This document shows positions 1-8,205 of a DNA stretch of 64,000 nt, piece after piece (positions within the stretch are counted from its first letter, which is position 1; every line of letters starts with the position of its first letter). The notes under the pieces were generated by a model. The model saw only the letters and a program-made list of their open reading frames with translations, ran no database searches and had not been told where the DNA came from. The stretch spans positions 32,811-96,810 of the forward strand of contig CBDHYJ010000008.1 in NCBI GenBank assembly GCA_965275905.1, given 5' to 3'. Made by a program: the position numbers and the translations under genes. Origin of the DNA: CBDAQD01 sp965275905. GTDB lineage: Bacteria > Pseudomonadota > Alphaproteobacteria > Rhizobiales > JAJFHC01.

Positions 1-129
1 GAACTGGGGGTCATTATCCAGCGGCCTGACGGGATCAATGTCTCGGCAGCCGCCAAGTATGACGGGATCGGCGCGGACGGCTTCGACGCTTATGGCGGCC
101 GGCTCTGGATCAATGTGCCTCTGAATTAG
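1..129 (+). CDS. C-terminal end of an unidentified protein (partial)
   Basis: An open frame runs from the window edge to a TAG at 127-129 and gives 42 residues ending in LWINVPLN. The tail is rich in Gly, Asp and aromatic residues (YDGIGADGFDAYGGRLW), which looks like the end of a beta-rich or extracytoplasmic domain, but I recognise no family. It lies 53 nt upstream of the next gene on the same strand and could be co-transcribed with it. The start is outside the window, so function and length cannot be judged. Confidence 0.5.
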   Translation, partial: ELGVIIQRPDGINVSAAAKYDGIGADGFDAYGGRLWINVPLN

Positions 130-182
130 GTGATGGCGAATCCAGAACGTGAACCCGCACATGAAAAGGAGCAGATTGAAAG

Positions 183-623
183 ATGCGCATCGCTGTGGTG
201 ATCGTGTTGCTGACGGGACTGCTTGGCTACGTCGGCACCATTCTGTTCCAGACGACTCCGGACTACGCCGACTGCGCTGATGTGGCGCGATCGGATGTTG
301 CAATCAAGCTCCGTCCGGAGCAGGGCCCCAAGCGGGCGCATGCGCTGGTTGTCGGTACGCTGAACGCCTCCGATCGCGTGGACATCGTGATCAGGACGAC
401 GCCCGGCGAAGGAGAGGTCGAAGTGCAGATCGAGGCCGGAGACGATGTCGTGCTGGAGCCCACGATCTACAGCGCAAGGCAAGCGACAGCCGAAATCTAC
501 AATGTCGCCTATGTCGCGACCGGTGACCGCACGCCCGTCACCATCGACATCGACACCGAGTTTCACCGCAAAGCCGACCTGGGCCTCCGGTTTGACGTCA
601 CCTGTACGCCGGGACCGGACTGA
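183..623 (+). CDS. Hypothetical exported or membrane-anchored protein
   Basis: A 146-residue protein with one hydrophobic segment at residues 3-20 (IAVVIVLLTGLLGYVGTILF), which is a signal anchor or uncleaved signal peptide, followed by a soluble domain of about 120 residues. Three cysteines are present: two near residue 30 (in DYADCADVA) and one close to the C-terminus. A purine-rich ribosome site (AAAAGGAGC) about 10 nt before the ATG supports this strand over the equally long antisense frame. The pattern after the anchor (alternating V/D/E, TTPGEGEVEVQIEAGDD) suggests a beta-sandwich domain in the periplasm. I do not recognise a family. Confidence 0.55.
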   Translation: MRIAVVIVLLTGLLGYVGTILFQTTPDYADCADVARSDVAIKLRPEQGPKRAHALVVGTLNASDRVDIVIRTTPGEGEVEVQIEAGDDVVLEPTIYSARQATAEIYNVAYVATGDRTPVTIDIDTEFHRKADLGLRFDVTCTPGPD

Positions 624-774
624 CGGTCCTGCTGGAGCGGGTTTTCAGGCGACGTTCGCCGGTCGCCCGAAGAGCCGGCTAGGGCCGTAATTGGCGGCAG
701 CTTGCTTTGAAAAGGTTACGTGTCCGCAACGCATCACTGATTTGCCGGACTGCGCAGGGGAGACGCGCCGAGCG

Positions 775-1515
775 CTAGCGCAGTTCAGAGAGGTAGTGGA
801 AGTCTTCGGTCAGGCAGCGCGACACGCGCCACTCGACCGGACGGCCGTCGAGGGCGTGGGCGATGCGGTCGATCTCGAGCAGGGGCGTGCCGGGTGCCAC
901 GCCCAGTCGTTCGGCGTCGTCAGGCCCGGCGGCGACCGCCTTGAGCCGTTCCTCCGCCCGGGCCACGGAAACGCCGTGCTCGTTGGCATAGAGCTGGTAG
1001 ACGTTGTTCGGCACCGCGCCGCTGCGGCCGAGGTCCGGGAACATGGCGGCCGAGACGACGATGCGCTCAGCAATGATGGCGCGGCCGTCGACGGTGCGGT
1101 TGCGGTCGATGCGCCAGACGGCCGTGCGCCGGTCAATGTCGAGGTGCTGGCGTTCCGCGAGGGTCGGGCTGCCGCGGGTGACGGCAACGGCGGAGCTGGC
1201 CGGCAGTTCGCGGGTGCCGTCGTCGCGGGTGATCATATAGAACTGGAACAGGACGCGGTCCTGGTCGTGCTCGGCGACGAAGGTGCCGCGGCCCTGGCGG
1301 CGCACCACGAGGTTCTCCGCCGCCATGGCGTCGAGCGCCTTGCGCACCGTGCCGGGGCTGACGCCGAGCCGGGCCGCGAGCTGGTGCTCGGCCGGCAGGG
1401 CCTCGCCCGGTGCCCAGGTGCCGGCGATCAGGTTCTCCACCAGGCGGTCGCGGACCTGCTGGTAGAGCGGGCGGAAGCCGACGGGCGCGGCGTCTTGTGC
1501 GTTTTCGGCGATCAT
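775..1515 (-). CDS. GntR/HutC-family transcriptional regulator, probable sulfolactate repressor
   Basis: A 246-residue GntR protein of the HutC subfamily. A winged helix at about residues 17-84 contains the helix-turn-helix HQLAARLGVSPGTVRKALD and the wing RRQGRGTFVAEH. A UTRA ligand-binding domain follows at about 95-240. It is transcribed divergently from suyA with a palindrome between the two genes, so it most likely senses sulfolactate or a related sulfonate and controls the cassette. The ATG sits right beside the shared promoter. The domain call is firm; the ligand is inferred only from the neighbours. Confidence 0.85.
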   Translation of the reverse strand: MIAENAQDAAPVGFRPLYQQVRDRLVENLIAGTWAPGEALPAEHQLAARLGVSPGTVRKALDAMAAENLVVRRQGRGTFVAEHDQDRVLFQFYMITRDDGTRELPASSAVAVTRGSPTLAERQHLDIDRRTAVWRIDRNRTVDGRAIIAERIVVSAAMFPDLGRSGAVPNNVYQLYANEHGVSVARAEERLKAVAAGPDDAERLGVAPGTPLLEIDRIAHALDGRPVEWRVSRCLTEDFHYLSELR

Positions 1516-1518
1516 GCG

Positions 1519-1554
1519 TTGACAATATCATCTATCTTATGTCTTATACAAGAC
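1519..1554 (+). promoter_or_regulatory. Promoter and GntR-type operator upstream of suyA
   Basis: A TTGACA hexamer (1519-1524) is followed after 17-19 nt by a weak -10 (TCTTAT/TTATAC). The inverted repeat GTCTT-ATAC-AAGAC (1541-1554) overlaps that -10 region. This is the size and form of a GntR/HutC operator and lies between the divergent regulator and suyA. Binding there would block RNA polymerase directly. The repeat is seen; its use by the adjacent regulator is inferred. Confidence 0.5.
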
Positions 1555-1644
1555 TGAACATATCGGCCGGACTGCAGGTCTGGCCGAAAAATTCCGAAAT
1601 CACTGAAAAACTCTGACGAAAATCAAGACAGGGAGATGGGACAG

Positions 1645-1932
1645 ATGAGCGTTCCCCAACTGCTCGTTCACCACAAGGGCGACAATGTCGGCGTCGTGGT
1701 GGTCGAGGGCCTGACCGCCGGCACGGACATGCTGTGCGTGGTCACCGAAGACAATTCCGACTTCAATCTGACGGTCAAGCACGACGTGCCGATCGGGCAC
1801 AAGGTGGCGCTGGCGGACCTCGCCGAGGGCGCCACCGTGATCAAGTACGGACAGGACATCGGCAAGATGGTGGCGTCCGCCGGCACCGGCGACCACGTCC
1901 ACGTCCACAACCTCAAGACCAAGCGCTGGTAG
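1645..1932 (+). CDS. suyA: (2R)-sulfolactate sulfo-lyase, small subunit (UxaA N-terminal/SAF family)
   Basis: A 95-residue SAF-type protein of the UxaA N-terminal family, the small subunit of a two-component lyase that pairs with SuyB just downstream. SuyAB removes sulfite from (R)-3-sulfolactate to give pyruvate. Signature stretches are VHHKGDNVGVVVVEG, the central PIGHKVALADL and IKYGQDIGK; the C-terminus HVHVHNLKTKRW is typical of the small subunit. Of two in-frame ATGs (1636, 1645) the second has AGGGAG at the right distance and is chosen. Altronate or galactarate dehydratase small subunits are related, but the downstream slcC and comC genes point to sulfolactate. Confidence 0.82.
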   Translation: MSVPQLLVHHKGDNVGVVVVEGLTAGTDMLCVVTEDNSDFNLTVKHDVPIGHKVALADLAEGATVIKYGQDIGKMVASAGTGDHVHVHNLKTKRW

Positions 1933-1941
1933 GAGAGAACC

Positions 1942-3111
1942 ATGAGTGACGAAACCTTCCTCGGATACCGCCGCGAGAACGGCCGGGTCGGCGTGCGCAA
2001 CCATGTTGTGATCCTGCCGGTCGACGACATTTCCAACGCCGCCTGCGAGGCGGTGGCCAACAACATCAAGGGCACGATGGCGCTGCCGCACGCCTACGGC
2101 CGGCTGCAGTTCGGCGAGGACCTCGACCTGCATTTCCGCACCATGATCGGCACCGGCGCCAACCCGAACGTCGCCGCGGTCGTCGTCATCGGCATCGAGC
2201 CGGGCTGGACCGAAGTGATCGTCGACGGAATCGCCAAGACCGGCAAGCCGGTGGCCGGGTTCTCGATCGAGCAGAACGGCGACATCAACACGATCGCGGC
2301 CGCGTCGCGCAAGGCCAAGGAGTTCGTCCACTGGGCGAGCGAGCTGCAGCGCGAGGAGTGCAGCGTGTCGGAACTGTGGGTGTCGACGAAGTGCGGCGAG
2401 TCCGACACGACCACCGGGCTTGGCTCATGCCCGACTGTCGGCAACATGTACGACAAGCTGATCCCGAAGGGCATCTACGGCTGCTTCGGCGAGACCTCGG
2501 AGATCACCGGCGCGGAACACCTGTGCAGGGAGCGGGCGGCGACGCCGGAGGCGGCCGAGAAGTTCATGGCGACCTGGCAGGCCTACATGGATGAGGTCAT
2601 CGAGCCGTTCAAGGTCGACGACCTTTCGGAAAGCCAGCCGACCAAGGGCAACATCGAGGGCGGCCTGACCACAATCGAGGAGAAGGCGCTCGGCAACCTG
2701 GAGAAGATCGGCCGGCAGGTCAGCTATATCGACGTGCTCGAGCCGGCCGAAGCGCCGGCCAAGGGGGCGGGACTCTACTTCATGGACACATCGTCCGCGG
2801 CGGCGGAATGCGTGACGCTCATGGCGGCGGCGGGCTACGTGGTCCACACCTTCCCGACCGGCCAGGGCAACATCATCGGAAACCCGATCGTGCCGGTGGT
2901 CAAGATCACCGCCAACCCGCGGACCGTGCGCACCATGTCCGAGCATGTCGACGTCGACGTCTCCGGCATCCTGCGCCGCGACATGACGATCGATCAGGCC
3001 GGTGATGCCCTGATCGACATGATCAGGAGGACGGCCAACGGACGCATGACGGCGGCAGAAGCGCTCGGTCACCGCGAATTCGTGATGACCAAGCTCTATC
3101 GCAGCGCATAG
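1942..3111 (+). CDS. suyB: (2R)-sulfolactate sulfo-lyase, large subunit
   Basis: The 389-residue catalytic partner of SuyA, in the UxaA/altronate dehydratase C-terminal family. The family opening GYRRENGRVGVRN is present, as are the conserved Cys-containing stretches STKCGESDTTTGLGSCPTVG and YGCFGETSEITGAEHLC, and the late FPTGQGNIIGNPIVPVVK segment; such lyases usually use iron. It starts 9 nt after suyA with a GGAGAG ribosome site, so the two are translated together. Length is normal for SuyB. Related sugar-acid dehydratases are the main alternative, made less likely by slcC and comC in the same operon. Confidence 0.83.
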   Translation: MSDETFLGYRRENGRVGVRNHVVILPVDDISNAACEAVANNIKGTMALPHAYGRLQFGEDLDLHFRTMIGTGANPNVAAVVVIGIEPGWTEVIVDGIAKTGKPVAGFSIEQNGDINTIAAASRKAKEFVHWASELQREECSVSELWVSTKCGESDTTTGLGSCPTVGNMYDKLIPKGIYGCFGETSEITGAEHLCRERAATPEAAEKFMATWQAYMDEVIEPFKVDDLSESQPTKGNIEGGLTTIEEKALGNLEKIGRQVSYIDVLEPAEAPAKGAGLYFMDTSSAAAECVTLMAAAGYVVHTFPTGQGNIIGNPIVPVVKITANPRTVRTMSEHVDVDVSGILRRDMTIDQAGDALIDMIRRTANGRMTAAEALGHREFVMTKLYRSA

Positions 3112-3190
3112 TCTGGTATCCTCCCGGCGCCGGCCTGGGGCACGCCTGTCCTTCAGGGGCGGACTCCTGGTCGGCGTCTTCAAGACGTGA

Positions 3191-4147
3191 TTGACTGCGC
3201 CCGTGAGCAAACCCGCCGAGACCATTGTCATTTCCGAATTCATGGATGCGGCCGCCGTTGCGGATCTCGAGCGGGACTTCACGATCGTTCACGATCCGGA
3301 TCTGTCGTCGGGAACGGCAGCGCTCAAGCGGGCGCTCAAACCGGCAGCAGCCCTGATCGTGCGCAACAAGACGCAGGTGACCTCCGACCTTCTCGCCGCC
3401 GCACCCGGCCTGCGCGCGGTCGGCAGGCTGGGCGTGGGGCTCGACAATATCGATCTGGAGACCTGCGAGAAGCGCGGCATCGCGGTGCTTCCGGCAACGG
3501 GCGCCAATGCGCGCTCGGTCGCCGAATATGTGATCGCCACGACGTTCATGCTGCTGCGCGGCGCCTACGCGGCGAACGATGCCGTTATCGCCGGAACATG
3601 GCCGCGCGAGGCGCTGATCGGCCGCGAGGCGATGGGATGCACGCTGGGCATCCTCGGCTTCGGATCGATCGGGCAGGTGGTGGCCGATCTCGCGACGGCA
3701 ACGGGGTTTGAGGTCGTCGCGCACGATCCTGTACTGGCCGCGGAAGATCCTGCCTGGGACGGCATGCGGCGGACCAGCCTCGAGGCGGTTCTGCGCGACA
3801 GCGACGTCGTCACCCTGCATATGCCGCTCGTCGAGGGAACACGGAACATGATCGACGCCCAGGCGCTTGCCTCCATGAAACCGGGTGCCGTTCTCATCAA
3901 CACCGCGCGGGGCGGCATCGTCGACGAAGAAGCGCTGATCAGCGCGCTTCGCGGCGGCAGGCTCGGCGGGGCCGCGCTTGACGTCTTTGCGGACGAGCCG
4001 CTTTCCGAACAGGATGGCGACCGGTTCGCCGGCGTACCCAATCTTGTCCTGACGCCGCACATCGCCGGCGTGACCGAGCAGTCGAACGCCCGGGTCAGCA
4101 TGATCACCGCGCAGAACGTGCGCCGCGCCCTAACGGAGGCACAATGA
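3191..4147 (+). CDS. slcC: (S)-sulfolactate dehydrogenase, D-2-hydroxyacid dehydrogenase family
   Basis: A 318-residue NAD-dependent 2-hydroxyacid dehydrogenase. The N-terminal ETIVISEFMD and the segment GRLGVGLDNIDLETCEKRGI resemble the characterised (S)-sulfolactate dehydrogenase SlcC as I remember it. The Rossmann motif is ILGFGSIGQ; the catalytic Arg lies in NTARGGIVDEEAL, the Glu in ADEPL and the His in TPHIAGVTEQS. It oxidises (S)-sulfolactate to sulfopyruvate, which ComC can reduce to the (R) form. The start is a TTG at 3191 or a GTG at 3203; neither has a strong ribosome site. The stop overlaps the comC start (ATGA), showing translational coupling. Confidence 0.82.
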   Translation: MTAPVSKPAETIVISEFMDAAAVADLERDFTIVHDPDLSSGTAALKRALKPAAALIVRNKTQVTSDLLAAAPGLRAVGRLGVGLDNIDLETCEKRGIAVLPATGANARSVAEYVIATTFMLLRGAYAANDAVIAGTWPREALIGREAMGCTLGILGFGSIGQVVADLATATGFEVVAHDPVLAAEDPAWDGMRRTSLEAVLRDSDVVTLHMPLVEGTRNMIDAQALASMKPGAVLINTARGGIVDEEALISALRGGRLGGAALDVFADEPLSEQDGDRFAGVPNLVLTPHIAGVTEQSNARVSMITAQNVRRALTEAQ

Positions 4148-5163
4148 CCACAACGACGATCTCCGCCGCCGACCTCGAAAGCCTGATCGCACGGGCATTG
4201 GAGGCAAACAACACCGCTCCCGAAATCGCCTTGTCCGTGGCGCTGGCGCTGACCGCGGCCGAAGTGGACGGGCACAAGGGGCACGGCCTGTCCCGTGTGC
4301 CGAGTTACGCCGGGCAGGCAAGGAGCGGCAAGGTGGACGGCCATGCAAGGCCCGCCGTCGATCATGCACGCTCCGGTTTGCTGCGTGTCGACGCCGCGAA
4401 CGGTTTTGCATATCCGGCATTCGATGCGGCCTTCGAGCGTCTACCCAAGATTGCTGCCGAAAACGGAATCGCGGCTGCGGCGATCAGCCGGTCGCACCAT
4501 TGCGGCGTTGCCGGATGGCATGTGGAGCGGCTGGCGGACGACGGGCTGGTGGCCATCCTGTTCGCCAACACGCCCAAGGCGATCGCGCCATGGGGCGGCA
4601 ACCAGGCGCTCTACGGAACGAACCCGGTCGCCTTCGCGGCGCCAAGAACCGATGCTCCGGCGCTCGTCATCGATCTTGCGACGTCGCAGGTGGCGCGCGG
4701 GCTGATCCTCAAGGCCGCGCAGGCCGGCGAGGCGATCCCCGAAGGCTGGGCGCTCGATGCAGACGGCAATCCGACGACCGATGCCGAGGTCGCGCTGACC
4801 GGGACGATGCAGCCGCTCGGCGGAGCAAAGGGGGCAGCGCTGGCCCTCATGATTGAACTCATGGCCGCAGCACTGACCGGAGCCCACTTCGGCTACGAGG
4901 CGTCGTCGTTCTTCACCAGCGACGGACCGGCACCCGGGGTCGGGCAACTGATGGTCGTGATCGATCCGGAGGCTGCGGCCGGACGCGAGAGTTTCGCTCA
5001 GCGCCTCGAAACAATCGTCACCGCCATCGAGGACCAGGACGGCGTGCGCCTTCCGGGAACACGCCGGCTGGCCGGCCGCGCCAAAGCCGCTTCGGAGGGT
5101 GTCATGGTTGACAGCGCGGCACTTGAACGCGCGGAAGCCGCGGCCCGTGGCGAGGTGGTCTAG
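4144..5163 (+). CDS. comC: (R)-sulfolactate dehydrogenase, Ldh/MDH2 family
   Basis: A 339-residue NAD(P)-dependent oxidoreductase of the malate/L-lactate (LdhA/ComC) family. Signatures are AAEVDGHKGHGLSRVPSYAG near residue 40, the catalytic-His loop SRSHHCGVAGWH near residue 118, and the C-terminal glycine-rich GTMQPLGGAKGAALALM. ComC-type enzymes reduce sulfopyruvate to (R)-sulfolactate. Together with SlcC it forms a two-dehydrogenase racemase that feeds SuyAB, the arrangement known from Chromohalobacter salexigens. It overlaps slcC by 4 nt and is the last gene of the operon. Other Ldh-family members act on malate or ureidoglycolate, so the specificity rests on context. Confidence 0.82.
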   Translation: MTTTTISAADLESLIARALEANNTAPEIALSVALALTAAEVDGHKGHGLSRVPSYAGQARSGKVDGHARPAVDHARSGLLRVDAANGFAYPAFDAAFERLPKIAAENGIAAAAISRSHHCGVAGWHVERLADDGLVAILFANTPKAIAPWGGNQALYGTNPVAFAAPRTDAPALVIDLATSQVARGLILKAAQAGEAIPEGWALDADGNPTTDAEVALTGTMQPLGGAKGAALALMIELMAAALTGAHFGYEASSFFTSDGPAPGVGQLMVVIDPEAAAGRESFAQRLETIVTAIEDQDGVRLPGTRRLAGRAKAASEGVMVDSAALERAEAAARGEVV

Positions 5164-5322
5164 CGCTTAACTGAAGTGCCCGAAATCCCCCAGAAATCTG
5201 TGCCCGCCAGCGGTTGACTCAAGAGTTTGTGCCAGAATATGGCCCGATTTATCGGCTTGCCTGCGAGCCGGGAATGGGCCAAGAGTCGGCGCGGCTTCGG
5301 AGCGATACCACGGGAGAGGCGG

Positions 5323-6999
5323 ATGATCCGTTTTGCAGCACGTCTTTGTCTCATCACGCTGCTTGCGCTGTCCGGTGCGCCGGTTGCCGGTTCCTCCTTT
5401 GCGCAAGGCACGTCGACGGAAGACGCCGACAGCGGGGCGAGAACGCAAGCGGTCATCGATGCGCTCAGCAGTCTGCTCCGGTCGCAGGCCGAGAAACAGG
5501 CGCGTGTCGAGGAACTCAATCAGGCTCTGAAGGTGGCCGCCCCGCTGGACAAGGAGGCGCTTGAAAAGGAGCTGAAGGCGGTACGGGAAGACCTCGACCA
5601 GATCGACCGGCAGTTCGACGCTCTTTCGACCGGAGGGGCGGCGTCAAAATTCTCGCTGTCGGACGACACCAAGATCGATCTGCAAAGCGAACTCGAACAA
5701 CTCGTTCAACCATTGGTCGTGATGCTGAAAATGGCGACGGCCGACTCCCGTCGTATCGAACTGCTGCGCCATAGCCGTTTCGTGGCGGAAACCCAGTTCG
5801 AAACCGCAGCGGCGGCTGTGGAGAGCCTCAGGACGCTTGCCCGCCAGAACGACAGCCAGGAGCTTGCCAGCCGGCTGATAGAGCGCGTCGAGCAATGGGA
5901 AACCCGGCGCAAGAGTGCTCGCGATCTGATCACGTCGATCGACCGCCAACTGGAAGCCCGGCTGGAGGGCCGTGAGACAGCCGTCGGTCAGGCCGGAGCG
6001 GTGTTTACCGGTTTTCTGCGCAACCGCGGCCTCAGCTTTCTCTATGGGCTCGGCGCATTCTTCTCCGTGATTATCATCATGCAGTTTGCCCGGCGCATGG
6101 TGGCGCCCAGGGTGCCGCGACGAATTTCGGGCGGCCGCTCGTTTCGCGGGCGTCTGATCGGCCTCATGTATCATCTGGCAACCGTCCTGATCGCGATCGG
6201 GGCGATGCTCTATGTCTTCAACAAGCGGGATGACTGGCTTCTGCTTACTCTCGCCATCATCTTTCTCATCGCCATCGGCTGGGTCACGATCAAGATGCTG
6301 CCGAACCTGGTTGAACAGATTTTTCTCCTGCTCAACCTTGGCGCCGTACAGGAAGATGAACGTGTTGTTTTCGCCGGTGTGCCCTGGCTGGTTACCGAGC
6401 TCAGCTACTACACCACGCTGGAAAATCCGCTCCTCAGCGCCGGCACGGTAACGCTGCCCGTGCGCGAGCTGATCGGCCTGCACTCACGTCCACTGGCGCC
6501 GGACGAGGAATGGTTCCCGTGCCGGGAGGGCGAGTGGATCAAGCTTGCGGACGATCATTTCGGCGAGGTCATCTTCCAGAGTCCCGACATGGTTCAGGTG
6601 CGGCTTCTGGGTGGCGCCGTGATCACCTACACGACGAGCGGGTTCCTCGAGCAGAACCCGATCAACCTGTCCCGCGATTTCCGCGTCGAGCTCGAGTTCG
6701 GAATCGACTACAGGCATCAGGCGGTGGCGACGACCGAGATTCCGGAGCAGATCAGGGAAATGGTCGAGGAGGGCCTGCGCGAAATCCTGGCCGAAGGGGA
6801 ACTGGTCGGCGTGCGTGTCGATTTCCTCAGGGCGGGTGACTCTTCACTCGATTATGAAGTGGAGGCCGATGTCCGGGGCAGGGCGGCTCCGCTCTATGAA
6901 GAGATCGAGCGCGCCATGGCGAAACTGCTGGTCGAGGCGGCAAACCGCTACGGTTGGGTGATCCCGTTCCCGCAGATGACCGTGCATCGCAGCGCGTGA
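5323..6999 (+). CDS. MscS-type mechanosensitive ion channel family protein
   Basis: A 558-residue membrane protein. It has a signal peptide (RFAARLCLITLLALSGAPVAGSS...), a long helical periplasmic region rich in Gln/Glu with coiled-coil character (about residues 40-225), and membrane segments near 230-256, 277-299 and 305-325. The C-terminal cytoplasmic MscS beta/alpha-beta domain includes WIKLADDHFGEVIFQS and ends with PFPQMTVHRSA. Such proteins release ions during osmotic downshock. A frame open 96 nt further upstream exists, but the ATG at 5323 has a GGGAGAGGCGG ribosome site and begins the signal peptide. It is larger than MscS of E. coli and closer to the extended MscK/YbdG-like proteins. 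No operon partner. Confidence 0.78.
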   Translation: MIRFAARLCLITLLALSGAPVAGSSFAQGTSTEDADSGARTQAVIDALSSLLRSQAEKQARVEELNQALKVAAPLDKEALEKELKAVREDLDQIDRQFDALSTGGAASKFSLSDDTKIDLQSELEQLVQPLVVMLKMATADSRRIELLRHSRFVAETQFETAAAAVESLRTLARQNDSQELASRLIERVEQWETRRKSARDLITSIDRQLEARLEGRETAVGQAGAVFTGFLRNRGLSFLYGLGAFFSVIIIMQFARRMVAPRVPRRISGGRSFRGRLIGLMYHLATVLIAIGAMLYVFNKRDDWLLLTLAIIFLIAIGWVTIKMLPNLVEQIFLLLNLGAVQEDERVVFAGVPWLVTELSYYTTLENPLLSAGTVTLPVRELIGLHSRPLAPDEEWFPCREGEWIKLADDHFGEVIFQSPDMVQVRLLGGAVITYTTSGFLEQNPINLSRDFRVELEFGIDYRHQAVATTEIPEQIREMVEEGLREILAEGELVGVRVDFLRAGDSSLDYEVEADVRGRAAPLYEEIERAMAKLLVEAANRYGWVIPFPQMTVHRSA

Positions 7000-7035
7000 C
7001 ATTCGGCGCGGGCCGAGAAGGACCAGAAGTCCTGT

Positions 7036-7635
7036 CTACTCGACAATGATCACTTTGCCGGTGACCGCGCCTTCGACACTCTTGGCGTAGGCCCGCCCGA
7101 CGCGTTCCGATGATACGCGCGCGTGTCCGGGAAAAAACGCGCCGTATCTCGCCTCGGACACGTCGAGCAGTCCGGGACTCACGACGTTGATCCTCATCGC
7201 CCGTGGCATCTCGATGGCGGCACCTACGACGAAACCACCGAGCGCACCATTGGCGGTCGCTGCACCCGTTCCCATTCTTATCGGGTCGCGGTCGAGGACG
7301 CCGCTTGTGAGCGTGAATGACCCGCCGTCACTGAGATGGTCTAGGCCCGCCAGAACCAAATTGACCTGACCCATGACCTTGTTTGTCAGACCCAGCATGA
7401 ACTGCTTTTCGGTGATTTCGGCCAGGTGACTGAAATGGACAGCTCCGGCTGCCGATACCACGGCGTCGACCGGGCCTGTTTCGCGGTACATGTTCTCAAT
7501 TGACCTTCTGTCTCCAATGTCGGCGCGAATGTCACCGCTGTTTCGGCCCACCTTGACGATTTCGTGGCGGGCCGAAAGTTCTGCGCAGACGGCTCTTCCG
7601 ATATCGCCTTCAGCGCCGACGATCACAATTTTCAT
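7036..7635 (-). CDS. Short-chain dehydrogenase/reductase, atypical
   Basis: A compact 199-residue SDR. The nucleotide-binding loop VGAEGDIGRAV is at the N-terminus, VSAAG is the NAG-like motif, and TLTSGVLDRDP carries the catalytic-region Ser. The usual Tyr-xxx-Lys pair is absent: the equivalent segment reads ATANGALGGFVVGAAIEMP, as in a known subgroup of small SDRs with Asn-Gly-Ala there. The substrate is unknown. It lies 25 nt downstream of the merR gene and is probably its regulatory target, co-transcribed from the MerR-type promoter. Confidence 0.75.
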   Translation of the reverse strand: MKIVIVGAEGDIGRAVCAELSARHEIVKVGRNSGDIRADIGDRRSIENMYRETGPVDAVVSAAGAVHFSHLAEITEKQFMLGLTNKVMGQVNLVLAGLDHLSDGGSFTLTSGVLDRDPIRMGTGAATANGALGGFVVGAAIEMPRAMRINVVSPGLLDVSEARYGAFFPGHARVSSERVGRAYAKSVEGAVTGKVIIVE

Positions 7636-7660
7636 TTCAAATGCCTTCCCGGATTCGACG

Positions 7661-8035
7661 TCATGATCGGCCGTTATGACCCTGCCGCTCGTAATTCCTG
7701 TAAATCTCTACCTTACGCGCCAGCATCTCTTCGCAGTGGTTCAGGTCAGCTTTCTTCTTCTTCAGGTATTCGGAATGCGACAGGAGAATTGCCTTGCGCT
7801 CCGGGATTGTTCGATTGCCTTGCCGATAAAGGTTGGCGAAGCGATGCATTTCCTTCATCGGCATTCCGGTCTCCCGCAACCAGTACAACAGGGTCAACCA
7901 TTCGATGTTCTCGGCCGAGAAGCGGCGCCTGCCGTCCTCGCCCCGCGTGACCTCCGGGAGTATGCCGGACTTCTCGTAATACCGGATGGTATCTATGCTC
8001 AGTCCGCTGGCGGATGCAGCTTCTGAAATGCGCAT
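7661..8035 (-). CDS. MerR-family transcriptional regulator
   Basis: A 124-residue MerR protein. The winged helix MRISEAASASGLSIDTIRYYEKSGILP is at the N-terminus, then an R-rich wing (TRGEDGRRRFSAENIEWL), then a coiled-coil dimer helix (SEYLKKKKADLNHCEEMLARKVEIYRNYE). Only one Cys is present, in the coiled coil, so metal sensing of the MerR/CueR kind is unlikely; it fits the group sensing organic compounds or aldehyde stress. The ATG at 8035 has a GGAAGGAT ribosome site; longer frames upstream are not supported. It is the first gene of a two-gene operon with the SDR. Confidence 0.85.
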   Translation of the reverse strand: MRISEAASASGLSIDTIRYYEKSGILPEVTRGEDGRRRFSAENIEWLTLLYWLRETGMPMKEMHRFANLYRQGNRTIPERKAILLSHSEYLKKKKADLNHCEEMLARKVEIYRNYERQGHNGRS

Positions 8036-8060
8036 GTGGGTATCCTTCCGACTTTCCGGG

Positions 8061-8091
8061 ATGTTACCGAGTTGGAGCAACTCCAGGTCAA
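8061..8091 (-). promoter_or_regulatory. MerR-type promoter with 19-bp spacer and central dyad
   Basis: On the minus strand TTGACC (8091-8086) and TAACAT (8066-8061) are separated by exactly 19 bp. The spacer contains the dyad TGGAG-TTG-CTCCA (8085-8073). A long spacer with a dyad between -35 and -10 is the hallmark of promoters activated by MerR-family proteins through DNA untwisting. It lies 26 nt before the merR start, so the operon merR-SDR is probably autoregulated. Confidence 0.75.
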
Positions 8092-8205
8092 GATGTATTC
8101 TCAGCGCGGGCATGAGTGTTTGTCGTCCCACCCTGAGCGGGCATAGTAATTCGGGAGACGGCAATTCCCGAATGGGTGCGAACCCACGGAGCAGGTTTGA
8201 GACCA

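Noticed and set aside
126..566. Antisense frame of equal length to the 183-623 gene
   Set aside because: The plus strand has AAAAGGAGC ahead of its ATG and a signal-anchor helix; the antisense has neither.
691..1557. 288-codon frame antisense to the GntR regulator
   Set aside because: No domain, no ribosome site; the minus strand gives a complete HutC protein.
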